The notes beneath the pieces are model-generated. The model saw only the letters and a list, made by a program, of their open reading frames with translations. It searched no databases and was not told where the DNA came from. Shown here piece by piece: positions 6,530 through 14,078 of a stretch of 19,469 nt of DNA (within the stretch, counting starts at the first letter, position 1; the number at the start of each line of letters is the position of its first letter). The stretch is from NCBI GenBank assembly GCA_945883455.1, contig CAMCXJ010000019.1, positions 1 through 19,469 of the forward strand, in the 5' to 3' direction. The position numbers and the translations under genes were made by a program. The DNA is from Prosthecobacter debontii (GTDB taxonomy: Bacteria; Verrucomicrobiota; Verrucomicrobiia; Verrucomicrobiales; Akkermansiaceae).

Positions 6530-8962
6530 CTATCTCCGCCTGCGCGAAGAACCGCCGCGCTTTTTCTGCGGGCCGGTTTTCGCGGCAGGCTTCGGGGTGG
6601 GTTTCTTTGAGCCTTTCGCATGGCCTTTCGCGGGCGGGCGGATGCCTTTGCCGGGTTTCACTCCCTCGGTGGTGGGCGCGCCGGCGACCGCGAAATCGAC
6701 GAATCGTTTCACCTTGTCGATGGCGATGATGCGCAGCGGCACCTTCATACCGAGGGCGAGGCGGAGGCCGTCGAAGGATGTCCACGCCATGTTGTGCGCC
6801 TCGAAGCGCCAGTTGCTGGAGCGGGGGAGATCCTCGCGTTTCACCACGCCGCGGACACCCATGTCGGGGATCTCCACCATCAAGCCCATCGGGCGGACGT
6901 CGGTGATGACTCCGTTAAAAGTGGTTTCCTCGCCGTGATCCTTGGACAAGTCCGAGGAGGCGATGAGTTCGAGATACTCAAGCAGCTTGATCTGCTTTGT
7001 CTCGGATTCGGCCTCGGAGGAATTGCGTTCGGTGTCGGAAATGTGGCGGGCGATGTCGCGCAAATCCGCTATTGGCGGGGTGCGGTCGGGCTGCTTCGGC
7101 GGGTTTTCGAGAAACGCCTGGAGCGAGCGGTGGACGATGAGATCGGCGTAGCGTCGGATCGGCGAGGTGAAATGGGTGTAGTCCGTTTTCGCGAGGCCGT
7201 AGTGACCGAGGGGATCGGCGGCGTAGGCGGCGCGTTTGAGCGATTTCAGCAGGCCGAGCTTGATCTGGTGCTCTTCGGCGCTGCCCTTCGACTCATCGAG
7301 CAAAGCCTGGATGTGAGAGCGGTTCGTGAGATCGCCGGGGGTGTAGCCGTATTGCTTCGCGGTCTCCGTGTAGTCGAGGAGGCGGGATGGATCGGGATCC
7401 TCGTGGATGCGGAAAATCGAAGGCTTCGAGCGCTCGCGCAGGATTTTCGCGACCGATTGATTGGCGATGAGCATGCATTCCTCGACGAGTTGGTGGGACT
7501 CCGTGTGGACGACGGTATGCGCCTCGCAGGCGCGGCCGTTCTCATCGAGCTTGATCTTGATCTCGGTCATCTCAAGGTCGAGCGCGCCGTTCGCGAAGCG
7601 ATTTTTCCGCAGCAGCGACGCCATTTTCCATGCCTCCTTCACCGAGCCGACAAGATGCGGATCGGAGCCTTCCGGTGCGCCTTTTCCGTCGAGGATGGCC
7701 TGTGCCTGTTCGTAGGAAAGTTTCGCGCGGGAGTGGATCACGGCATCGACGAATTTCGTATTGAGGATGTGGCCATCGGCGGAAATCTCGATGATCGCGC
7801 ATTTGGTGAGGCGATCCACATCCGGCTTGAGCGAGCAGATGCCGTTGGAAAGCTCGACGGGCAGCATAGGCAGCACGCGGTCCACGAGGTAGGTGGAGTT
7901 GCCGCGCTCGACGGCTTCCTTGTCCATCGGTGTGCCGGGCTTGATGTAGTGGGAGACGTCCGCGATGTGCACCTCTAACAGCCAGCCGCCGGCCTTGGTT
8001 TTTGCGATGTAGATCGCGTCGTCGTGATCCTTCGCATCGGCGGGGTCGATGGTGATGACGAGCTTGCTGCGGTGGTCGCGGCGGCGGGCGATCTCCGCTT
8101 CATCAGGTTGCTCCGGCACGGCGCGGGCTTCGCGGAGGACTTCCTCGGGAAAGGAGGTGCGCAGGCCGTAGCGGGCGATGGTCGAGAGGATGTCCACGCC
8201 CGCGTCGCCGGGCCAACCGAGCACTTCGATCACGCGTCCGATGGGATCGGTGGACGGGTTCGCCCAACTTTCGAGATCCACAACGACGAGTTGCCCCGGC
8301 TCCGCCGTGGTGTCGCCTGTGATGTTGATGCGGCCTTCGAGCGCTTTGTCGTCGGTCTCCGCCCACGCGAATTTATTTTTCTTCCGGAAAATACCGACCA
8401 CGCGCCCGGAGCGGCGGGAAACCACCTCGATCACCTGGCCGCGCATTTCCTGATCGTCGGGAGCCGGGCCGCGCTGGCGGGGCTTCGAGGTCGGGCCGGA
8501 GGCCTCGATGCGGACGCTGTCGCCGTCGAGAGCGGTGAGTGATTGGCCGCGCGGGATGAAGATGCGGGAGTGGATTGTGAAATCGATGCCGACTGCTTCG
8601 TTCTCCGGATCGCCGATGATCGGGTAGAAGAACGCGTGGCCGTTCGGCATGAATTTGATCGAGCCGAGGAGCGAACCCTTCGGGCCGGCCTTGCGTGCGC
8701 CGCCTGCCGCATTTTTCTCGGCAGGTTTAGCGGCAGGTTTAGCGGCGGGTTTAGCGGCGGGTTTCTTCTCCTCCGGCGGTTTCGGCAGGGAGTAGAGCTT
8801 CTTGGAGCCGCAGGCGATGAGATTCCCGGCGGCGAGGTCGCTCAGCGTTCCGGTGAATTCGCCGGTGCGGTCGGCGGGGATGTCGAGCGCCTTGGCGATC
8901 TGGGTTTTGGAAAAGGTTTTCTCCGAATTTTGTTGGAGAAGTTCGAGGATTCGTTCGCGCAT
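6530..8962 (-). CDS. rnr: Ribonuclease R (RNase II/R family exoribonuclease)
   Basis: Processive 3'-5' exoribonuclease that degrades structured RNA. The 810-residue protein begins with a winged-helix-like RNase R N-terminal domain (about 1-60), then a low-complexity Lys/Pro/Ala linker (61-95). Cold-shock/OB domains follow (about 97-260, with GSIKFMPNGHAFFYP), then the RNB catalytic domain from about 300. The four active-site aspartates lie in DPADAKDHDDAI: D306, D309, D312 (or D314) and D315. HFTSPIRRYADLIVHR at 597-612 is the family signature. An S1 domain covers about 678-760 (GVITDVRPMGLMVEIPDMGV). The last 45 residues form a very basic Pro/Lys/Arg tail ending SSRRRR, typical of RNase R rather than RNase II. 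The start at 8962 gives the complete N-terminal helix. It is followed by an intrinsic terminator. Confidence 0.96.
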   Translation of the reverse strand: MRERILELLQQNSEKTFSKTQIAKALDIPADRTGEFTGTLSDLAAGNLIACGSKKLYSLPKPPEEKKPAAKPAAKPAAKPAEKNAAGGARKAGPKGSLLGSIKFMPNGHAFFYPIIGDPENEAVGIDFTIHSRIFIPRGQSLTALDGDSVRIEASGPTSKPRQRGPAPDDQEMRGQVIEVVSRRSGRVVGIFRKKNKFAWAETDDKALEGRINITGDTTAEPGQLVVVDLESWANPSTDPIGRVIEVLGWPGDAGVDILSTIARYGLRTSFPEEVLREARAVPEQPDEAEIARRRDHRSKLVITIDPADAKDHDDAIYIAKTKAGGWLLEVHIADVSHYIKPGTPMDKEAVERGNSTYLVDRVLPMLPVELSNGICSLKPDVDRLTKCAIIEISADGHILNTKFVDAVIHSRAKLSYEQAQAILDGKGAPEGSDPHLVGSVKEAWKMASLLRKNRFANGALDLEMTEIKIKLDENGRACEAHTVVHTESHQLVEECMLIANQSVAKILRERSKPSIFRIHEDPDPSRLLDYTETAKQYGYTPGDLTNRSHIQALLDESKGSAEEHQIKLGLLKSLKRAAYAADPLGHYGLAKTDYTHFTSPIRRYADLIVHRSLQAFLENPPKQPDRTPPIADLRDIARHISDTERNSSEAESETKQIKLLEYLELIASSDLSKDHGEETTFNGVITDVRPMGLMVEIPDMGVRGVVKREDLPRSSNWRFEAHNMAWTSFDGLRLALGMKVPLRIIAIDKVKRFVDFAVAGAPTTEGVKPGKGIRPPAKGHAKGSKKPTPKPAAKTGPQKKRGGSSRRRR
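8720..8767 (-). repeat. Four 12-bp tandem repeats inside rnr
   Basis: Four head-to-tail copies of GGC(A/G)GGTTTAGC (plus-strand reading; the last copy diverges at its end) encode repeated KPAA units in the linker between the helix-turn-helix and cold-shock domains of RNase R. Such perfect short repeats are prone to copy-number change, which would alter linker length without shifting the frame. Confidence 0.8.
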
Positions 8963-9115
8963 GTGGCAATCTGTAAAGGTGGCGGCATCCCGTCCGCCTG
9001 CGCCTTGATGCGAGGGGTTTCCGGGAAACCTGTGGTGACGCTACCCGCCGGACGCGCTCGTGACAAGGTCGGCTTTCAAGGAGTAGTGGATCCAAATCCG
9101 CCCCTCCGTGCCCCT
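8963..9115. other. Spacer with short palindromes between uvrD-type gene and rnr
   Basis: This 153-base gap holds no credible gene. It has a GGCGG...CCGCC hairpin (GGCGGCATCCCGTCCGCC at 8981-8998) and a second small palindrome GGTTTCCGGGAAACC (9016-9030). Neither is followed by a T-run on the minus strand, so they are not convincing terminators. They look like short intergenic repeats. Confidence 0.45.
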
Positions 9116-11119
9116 TCAATCTTCCTTGAACAGGTTGTTCATGCTCGCGAAGAAATCATCGAGGTCATCGCCTGACATCTCGGTGTTCTGGATTTCATCG
9201 AAGGTAGTGTGGTCGAGGTGCTTGTCATCGAGTTCGCCGATGAAGGAGGAGGGTTGGCAGCCGGTTTTCTGGCCCCATTTCATGCGGACGGTGCAGTAGG
9301 TGAGCGTAAGGGATTCCTGGGCGCGGGTGATGCCGACGTAGAGCAGGCGGCGCTCCTCGTCCTTGGTGCCCTCGGTGATAGAGCGGCTGTGCGGCAGGAA
9401 ACCCTCCTCCAGCCCGACGAGATAGACGATCGGAAATTCCAGCCCTTTCGAGGCATGGAGGGTGATGAGAGTGGCTCCTTTTTTTTTCTCTAGGTCGTCG
9501 TCCTCGCGGTCGGAGGCGAGGGCGCTGTCATCAAGGAAAGACTGGAGTTTTTTGCCCTTGGCGATGTGGTCGCGGAGGGAGGCGATGAGGGAGTTGATGG
9601 CCTCGCCGCGTTGCTGGCGCTCCGAGTCGTTCTTGCAGCCGCGCTCGATCCAGGGGAGGTATTCGATTTCGCGGAGCAGCTCGCCGAGGACGTCGGCGGG
9701 GTTTTCCTTGGCGATGTCGATGCGGTTCTTGGCGGCGGAAATGAGTGCGACGAAATCCTCGATGGCGGCGCGGGACTTGGGGCCGATGGAGGTGGTGAAA
9801 AAGGGATCGCAGAGTGCCTGCCAGACGGAGTGGCCTTTCTCGCGGCTCCAGTCGGTGGCGAGGATGGCGGAGGATTGGCCGATGCCGCGGTTGGGGGCGT
9901 TGAGGATGCGGAGGAGCGGGACGTCGTTCTCCGGGGAGACGAGCAGGGAGGTGTAGGCGAGCACGTCGCGGATCTCGCGGCGATCGTAAAAGGACTGCGC
10001 GCCGACCATGCGGTAGGGGATTTTCCGGTCGCGGAGGGCGAGTTCGAGCTTGCGCGACTGGCCGTTGGTGCGGAACAGGATGGCGAAGTCCTCCCACTCG
10101 CGGCCGTGGGCGGTTTTCTCGCCGACCATCTCGTCGGCGATGAAATCCGCCTCCTCGTCATCGCCGGGCATGGCCACGAGGCGGACGTTCTCGCCCGCGC
10201 CGCGCGTGGAGCGGATGATTTTTTCGCGGCGGCCGAGGTTGTGTTTGATGAGCGAGTTCGCCGTGTGGAGCACGGCTTGGGTGGAGCGGTAGTTTTCCTC
10301 CAGGCGGATGATTTTCGGGTCTGGGAAAAAGCGCTCGAACTCCAGGATGTTCGCCACCTCCGCGCCGCGCCAGCCGTAGATGGATTGGTCGTCATCACCG
10401 ACGACGCAGACGTGATACGGCGGTCCCACGAGCTGCTGCAGCAGACGCATCTGGAGGGAGTTTGTGTCCTGGAACTCATCTACGGTGACTCTAGTATAAA
10501 GTTTCCGGAAATGCTCGCGGACATCGTCGTGCTCGCGCAGCACCTGCTCGGCGAGAACCAGGAGATCGTCGAAATCGACGGCGTTCTGCGCGCGCAGCTC
10601 GTTCTGGTAGGCGACGGCGAGTTGCGCGAAAAAATCGTCCTGGAGATCTTGGACATCGATGCCCTTGTTTTTCGCCTTGGAGATTTCGGAGAGAACGGTC
10701 TCGGCCTTCACCTTCTCATCGGTGCCGCCCTTGCGGACGAGGAGCTGTTTCATGATGCCGACCTGATCCGAGTAGGCGGTGATCGAGAAATTCTTCTTGT
10801 AGCCGAGCCGGTCGATGCCGCCGCGCAGGAGGCGCACGCAGAGGGAGTGGAAGGTGCAAACGGTCATTTCCGACGCCGCCATTTTCGAGACCATGCCACC
10901 GATGCGTTCCTTCATCTCGGCGGCGGCCTTGTTGGTGAAAGTAACGGCGAGGATCTCGGAGGCGGGGACTTTCCGCTCCAGCATGTGGGCGATGCGGCAG
11001 GTGACCGTGCGCGTCTTGCCCGTGCCCGCGCCCGCAAGGATCATCACCGGCCCGTCCTGGGCGGCGACCGCTTCGCGCTGGGCGTGGTTGAGGGATTCGA
11101 AAGCGAAGTCGTTGGCCAT
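9116..11119 (-). CDS. UvrD/Rep/PcrA-family superfamily 1 DNA helicase
   Basis: ATP-dependent 3'-5' DNA helicase acting in repair, replication restart or clearing of DNA-bound protein. The SF1A motifs are all visible: Q-motif LNHAQREAV (10-18), Walker A GAGTGKT (30-36), Ia TFTNKAAAEMKER, Walker B VDEFQDTN (213-220), III VGDDDQSIYGWRGA (240-253), IV NYRSTQ (276-281), V TLHASKGLEF (553-562) and VI EERRLLYVGITRAQES (588-603). At 667 residues it is the size of E. coli Rep (about 670) and shorter than UvrD or PcrA (about 720). The C-terminal region after motif VI is short and ends in an acidic DDLDDFFASMNNLFKED tail, with no obvious Tudor-like RNA-polymerase-binding domain. Which of Rep, PcrA or UvrD it matches functionally cannot be settled by eye, so no symbol is given. 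rnr follows 153 bases downstream. Confidence 0.93.
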   Translation of the reverse strand: MANDFAFESLNHAQREAVAAQDGPVMILAGAGTGKTRTVTCRIAHMLERKVPASEILAVTFTNKAAAEMKERIGGMVSKMAASEMTVCTFHSLCVRLLRGGIDRLGYKKNFSITAYSDQVGIMKQLLVRKGGTDEKVKAETVLSEISKAKNKGIDVQDLQDDFFAQLAVAYQNELRAQNAVDFDDLLVLAEQVLREHDDVREHFRKLYTRVTVDEFQDTNSLQMRLLQQLVGPPYHVCVVGDDDQSIYGWRGAEVANILEFERFFPDPKIIRLEENYRSTQAVLHTANSLIKHNLGRREKIIRSTRGAGENVRLVAMPGDDEEADFIADEMVGEKTAHGREWEDFAILFRTNGQSRKLELALRDRKIPYRMVGAQSFYDRREIRDVLAYTSLLVSPENDVPLLRILNAPNRGIGQSSAILATDWSREKGHSVWQALCDPFFTTSIGPKSRAAIEDFVALISAAKNRIDIAKENPADVLGELLREIEYLPWIERGCKNDSERQQRGEAINSLIASLRDHIAKGKKLQSFLDDSALASDREDDDLEKKKGATLITLHASKGLEFPIVYLVGLEEGFLPHSRSITEGTKDEERRLLYVGITRAQESLTLTYCTVRMKWGQKTGCQPSSFIGELDDKHLDHTTFDEIQNTEMSGDDLDDFFASMNNLFKED

Positions 11120-11227
11120 GGGCGGGGTGAATCAATAGGGCTGCGCGGCGTTTGGCAATCGGATAGGGATATTCTTGCGAAGCCTTGGTGTGGTGTGGAG
11201 CGGTGGGGAAATGTCCGGCCTAATTTT

Positions 11228-11328
11228 AAACGGAGGAAGCGGAGGAGATGGAGAAAAACGGAGGATTTTTGAGCACGAAAACTTTTCTTCACTCCGTTTT
11301 TCTCCATCTCCTCCGTGTTCTCCGTTTT
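11228..11328. repeat. Long inverted repeat (24-bp perfect core)
   Basis: Between the divergent helicase and trxB genes, 11240-11263 is perfectly complementary to 11292-11315 (24 bp; left arm begins CGGAGGAGATGGAG). After a 4-base mismatch on each side, a further 8 bp pair (11228-11235 with 11320-11327). The loop is 28 bases. This forms a very stable stem of about 32 pairs in either strand. Lying between divergent genes it is not needed as a terminator; it may be a miniature mobile or REP-like repeat, or a leader structure. The region 11120-11453 contains no gene, only this repeat and the trxB promoter. Confidence 0.85.
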
Positions 11329-11392
11329 CCAAAAAAGCCTGAACCAAAAGCATCTCCGCAAAGACGAATTGGTGCGCGCTTGTTCCCGGCGG

Positions 11393-11422
11393 TTGACTCT
11401 TTCCGCCCTTCACCGGAATAAT
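11393..11422 (+). promoter_or_regulatory. Sigma70-type promoter for trxB
   Basis: TTGACT at 11393-11398 and AATAAT at 11417-11422 are separated by 18 bases, each one mismatch from consensus. The expected transcription start is near 11429, giving a leader of about 25 bases to the ATG at 11454. The in-frame ATG at 11421 overlaps the -10 box and so is unlikely to be used. Confidence 0.7.
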
Positions 11423-11453
11423 GCCCGCCAGCAAGCCTCGAACCCTTAACATC

Positions 11454-12380
11454 ATGGAAAACGTCATCATCATCGGAACCGGCTGTGCCGGATACACTGC
11501 CGCCATCTACGTCGCTCGCGCGAACCTGACCCCGCTCATGCTTTCCGGCACGCAGCCCGGCGGCCAGCTCACGACGACCACGGAGGTTGAGAATTTCCCG
11601 GGATTTCCCGAGGGCATCATGGGGCCGGAGATGATGATGAACATGCAGAAGCAGGCAGAGAAATTCGGCACGCGCATCCAATTCGCCAGCGTCGAGTCCA
11701 TCGCGAAGGACGATGACGGGAATTTCAGCGTGAAACTCGGCGGCGAGACGTTGCGGTCGAAGACGGTGATCATCGCGACGGGAGCTGCGCCGAGGCACCT
11801 TGGTCTTCCGAACGAGAAGGATCTCATCGGCCGCGGCCTGACATCGTGCGCGACCTGCGACGGAGCCTTCTACCGCGATGTGCCGGTGGCGGTGATCGGC
11901 GGCGGCGACAGCGCCTGCGAGGAAGCCGGTTTCCTCACCCGCTTCGCCAGCAAGGTCTATCTCATCCACCGCCGCGACGAGCTGCGCGCCTCCAAGATCA
12001 TGGCCGATCGCGCCCTTGCAAACCCCAAGATCGAGCCTGTCTGGAACAGCGGGGTCGAGGAATACCTCACCAACGAAAAAGGCGAAATGCGCGCGGTGAA
12101 ACTGAAGAATCTCGTGGATGGATCGGAAAGCGAGCTCGCGGTGGATTGCGTGTTCGTGGCGATCGGCCACGTGCCAAACAGCCAGTTCGTCAGCGGTCTC
12201 GTGGATCTCGATGAGAACGGCTACATCCTCCAGGGTCCCGGACGCACCGCCACCAAAACCCCCGGACTTTTCGCGGCGGGCGATGTGGCGGACCATTACT
12301 ACCGGCAGGCGATCACGGCGGCCGGGCAAGGTTGCGCAGCGGCGCTGGAGGCGGAGCGCTATCTGACGGAGCACGAGTGA
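11454..12380 (+). CDS. trxB: Thioredoxin reductase (NADPH)
   Basis: FAD flavoenzyme that passes electrons from NADPH to thioredoxin. With the start at 11454 the protein has 308 residues, the usual size. The FAD-binding motif at the N terminus is IIGTGCAGYTAA, with Cys in place of the more common Pro of GSGPAG. GGQLTTTTEVENFPGFPEG follows, and the redox-active pair is CATC at 132-135 (SCATCDGAFY). The NADPH domain has VIGGGDSACEEAGFLT (148-163) and HRRDELRAS (172-180), and the C-terminal FAD segment is PGLFAAGDVADHYYRQAITA (270-289) before the AAGQGCAAA helix. The upstream ATG at 11421 would add 11 residues but lies inside the predicted -10 box. No strong Shine-Dalgarno sequence precedes the ATG. 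No thioredoxin gene is adjacent. Confidence 0.95.
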   Translation: MENVIIIGTGCAGYTAAIYVARANLTPLMLSGTQPGGQLTTTTEVENFPGFPEGIMGPEMMMNMQKQAEKFGTRIQFASVESIAKDDDGNFSVKLGGETLRSKTVIIATGAAPRHLGLPNEKDLIGRGLTSCATCDGAFYRDVPVAVIGGGDSACEEAGFLTRFASKVYLIHRRDELRASKIMADRALANPKIEPVWNSGVEEYLTNEKGEMRAVKLKNLVDGSESELAVDCVFVAIGHVPNSQFVSGLVDLDENGYILQGPGRTATKTPGLFAAGDVADHYYRQAITAAGQGCAAALEAERYLTEHE

Positions 12381-12561
12381 AAAATTCAAAATTCCAAATT
12401 CAACTTTCAACTTTCAAAGAAGAATCGTATTTCCCCGTGAAATCATCACCCTTACTGTTACCCATCTTATCCCTGTCTTTGCTTATTTGATCAGGAAGTA
12501 GGCGGTTTCGGGCAAGGACTCTGACGCGGGTTGACCTGAGCACCCGGACTGGGAAGCATTC
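12381..12561. other. AT-rich spacer downstream of trxB
   Basis: The first 40 bases after trxB are simple, AT-rich near-repeats of AAATTC and ACTTTCAA (12384-12418). The remainder shows no gene or clear terminator. A TTGACC at 12531-12536 lies about 25 bases before the next ATG but has no good -10 partner. Confidence 0.4.
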
Positions 12562-12894
12562 ATGCAAGTTATGGAAATTTATCATCCCACCACCGATGAC
12601 CATCATTTCCTGCGGGAAGACCGCACCATTCTGTGGCTGCGAATCGCCGCCCATCTGGCGGCGCATCCCGAGGACTTGCGGATCGCCTTGGAAAACATTG
12701 AACGCTGGTTGATGAGCGGGCGGCTGCATCCCGCGCCTTTGCTTGATTGGAGGGAACGAATCTTGGCGGCGCGTGAATCCCCGGTGGCGTTCGATCAGCT
12801 CATCGTATTTCTCGCAGATCCGAACCACGATTCAGAGCGGATCAAATCCTGTTCGCCATTCGTCGGCCTGCCTCTTCTCACATCTCCCAAATGA
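12562..12894 (+). CDS. Small helical protein, putative partner/antitoxin of nucleotidyltransferase
   Basis: A 110-residue protein without signal peptide or membrane segment. The middle is strongly helical (ILWLRIAAHLAAHPEDLRIA then LENIERWLMSGRLHPAPLLD, residues 23-62), followed by WRERILAARESPVAFDQLIVFL (63-84) and an ERIKSCSPFVGL motif near the end (92-103). From memory, small proteins with the order 'helix with a conserved W, then WRxIL, then a C-terminal SPFxG' occur beside toxin-like or nucleotidyltransferase genes in many phyla; I could not check this. Its stop codon overlaps the next start in ATGA (12891-12894), which shows translational coupling and argues for a complex with the downstream protein. 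A second in-frame ATG at 12571 is possible; GGGAAG upstream favours 12562. A role as antitoxin or binding partner is inference. Confidence 0.75.
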   Translation: MQVMEIYHPTTDDHHFLREDRTILWLRIAAHLAAHPEDLRIALENIERWLMSGRLHPAPLLDWRERILAARESPVAFDQLIVFLADPNHDSERIKSCSPFVGLPLLTSPK

Positions 12895-13421
12895 ACCTTC
12901 GCTCGCTCCAGCATGTCATCGTGGCGGCCAAATCGTTGGCGGAAGGGAAAAGGATAATCGTTTTCGGCTCTGCTTCCTTGCTCGCCTCTTACCCGGAACT
13001 GGGTTCTCCATCCGGGCCATTGGCGACAACCTACGATGCCGATATCCTCTGCGAGCCTTTCGACGAGTTGACCTCGGTGATGCTACATGAGGCACTGGGG
13101 GACAACCGAACTTACCACCGGATCCACGGCTATCATGCCGATGTGTTGCGAGATTCCATCCTGCAAACACTTCCGTCCGGCTGGAGGGAGCGCCTTGTGC
13201 CGGTGCCGGATTGCGAAGAGGCGTTCGCGATTTCATCAAATGATCTCGCGGCTTTGAAATTGCTTGTCGGACGCCCCAAGGACATCGATCTACTGATTAT
13301 TCTGCGGGAAAACGCGATAGTGAAGGCAGAGGCCGTGGAAAAACTGATTCACCAGCTCGATATACCCATCGAAGCGATGCTCCGTTTACTCTCCAATTTC
13401 AGGATGGTATTCAGCTCGTGA
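12891..13421 (+). CDS. MNT/AbiEii/DUF6036-like nucleotidyltransferase
   Basis: A 176-residue protein with the core of the polymerase-beta-type nucleotidyltransferase fold. RIIVFGSASLLAS carries the G26-S27 pair, TYDADILCEPFDE gives the metal-binding D49-x-D51, and the ISSNDLAALKLLVGRPKDIDLLIIL segment (114-138) holds the K...R-x-K-D-x-x-D pattern that marks AbiEii and DUF6036 relatives. The catalytic residues therefore look intact. Proteins of this group act as toxins that transfer nucleotides to tRNA or proteins (AbiEii, MenT) or as antitoxins that AMPylate HEPN toxins (MNT); which applies here cannot be read from sequence. It is coupled by a 4-base overlap to the helical protein upstream, and ends 9 bases from the convergent coaD stop. 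No HEPN Rx4-6H partner is seen. DUF6036 membership is my best fit from memory. Confidence 0.72.
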   Translation: MNLRSLQHVIVAAKSLAEGKRIIVFGSASLLASYPELGSPSGPLATTYDADILCEPFDELTSVMLHEALGDNRTYHRIHGYHADVLRDSILQTLPSGWRERLVPVPDCEEAFAISSNDLAALKLLVGRPKDIDLLIILRENAIVKAEAVEKLIHQLDIPIEAMLRLLSNFRMVFSS

Positions 13422-13430
13422 ACGCACGGC

Positions 13431-13916
13431 TCATTTGTCTTGCTTGAGCACCTCGAAAACCTGCGGCGGGACGTAGCGTTTCACGGTTTCCTCCCAGCCT
13501 GTGGGGCCGGTGAGGGATTTGATCATGCTGGAGGAAAGCTCGGCGATGTCGCGCGGTGGCATGAGGAAAACGGTGGTGATTTTTGGAGCCATGTCGGCGT
13601 TGATGTGGCGCATGACGCGCTCGTATTCGTAATCGTTCGGCGAGCGGATGCCGCGCAGGATGTAGGCAGCGCCCATCTTGTTCGCGTAATCGACGAGGTA
13701 GCGGTTGTCGAAATGGGCGATCTCAAGGCGGTCGCTCTGAGGTAGGGATGCGCGCAGCATTTCGAGGCGCTCGGGAACCGTGTATGAGTAGCTTTTCGCC
13801 GGATTGCTGCCGATGGCGACGATCAGGCGGTCGAACATCTCAAGCCCGCGCTCGATCATCCAGAGGTGTCCGTTTGTCGGTGGATCAAAGGATCCGGCGT
13901 AAACTGCGATGCGCAT
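13431..13916 (-). CDS. coaD: Phosphopantetheine adenylyltransferase
   Basis: Catalyses the fourth step of coenzyme A synthesis, 4'-phosphopantetheine plus ATP to dephospho-CoA, in the cytosol. The 161-residue length matches the family. Visible motifs: AGSFDPPTNGHL with the nucleotide-binding T-N-G-H (14-17), K42 in the NPAKSYSY loop, LRGIRSPNDYEYE (87-99) including the conserved R88 and R91, and the C-terminal ELSSSMIKSL (126-135) corresponding to the family's ISSSxVR/K motif. It stands alone, convergent with the nucleotidyltransferase gene and divergent from apaG; 162 bases separate its start from that of apaG. The leader has an AT-rich palindromic run (TTAAATTTTAAATTTTAAA near 13930) that may hold a -10-like element. 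Confidence 0.96.
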   Translation of the reverse strand: MRIAVYAGSFDPPTNGHLWMIERGLEMFDRLIVAIGSNPAKSYSYTVPERLEMLRASLPQSDRLEIAHFDNRYLVDYANKMGAAYILRGIRSPNDYEYERVMRHINADMAPKITTVFLMPPRDIAELSSSMIKSLTGPTGWEETVKRYVPPQVFEVLKQDK

Positions 13917-14078
13917 AATGGGGAAACATTAAATTTTAAATTTTAAACTCCAAGGAAGAGTTTTTTGGGAACGCCGTGGGAAAAATCGGTTGTTTGGTAT
14001 CAATGAGGGATGCGAAGGACGAAGTCTTCGCTGTGATTGTTTCTTGATTCTTTGCTACGGGCTTCCAATCTTTTTCGC

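Noticed and set aside
6620..7978. 452-codon plus-strand frame opposite rnr
   Set aside because: Antisense shadow of the RNase R gene, whose catalytic motifs are complete.
9566..11272. 568-codon plus-strand open frame opposite the helicase
   Set aside because: Shadow of the helicase gene; no recognisable domain and rich in Gly/Ala/Val/Asp as expected for an antisense frame.
11289..12410. 373-codon minus-strand frame opposite trxB
   Set aside because: Shadow of trxB; runs through the promoter region and has no family features.
13928..13948. AT-rich TTAAATTTT run before coaD as a regulatory site
   Set aside because: Simple-sequence character; may contribute to a -10 element but no convincing -35 at proper spacing.
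14012..14031. Small palindrome GCGAAG...CTTCGC upstream of apaG
   Set aside because: Six base pairs with an eight-base loop, no adjoining T-run and no known operator match; likely chance.
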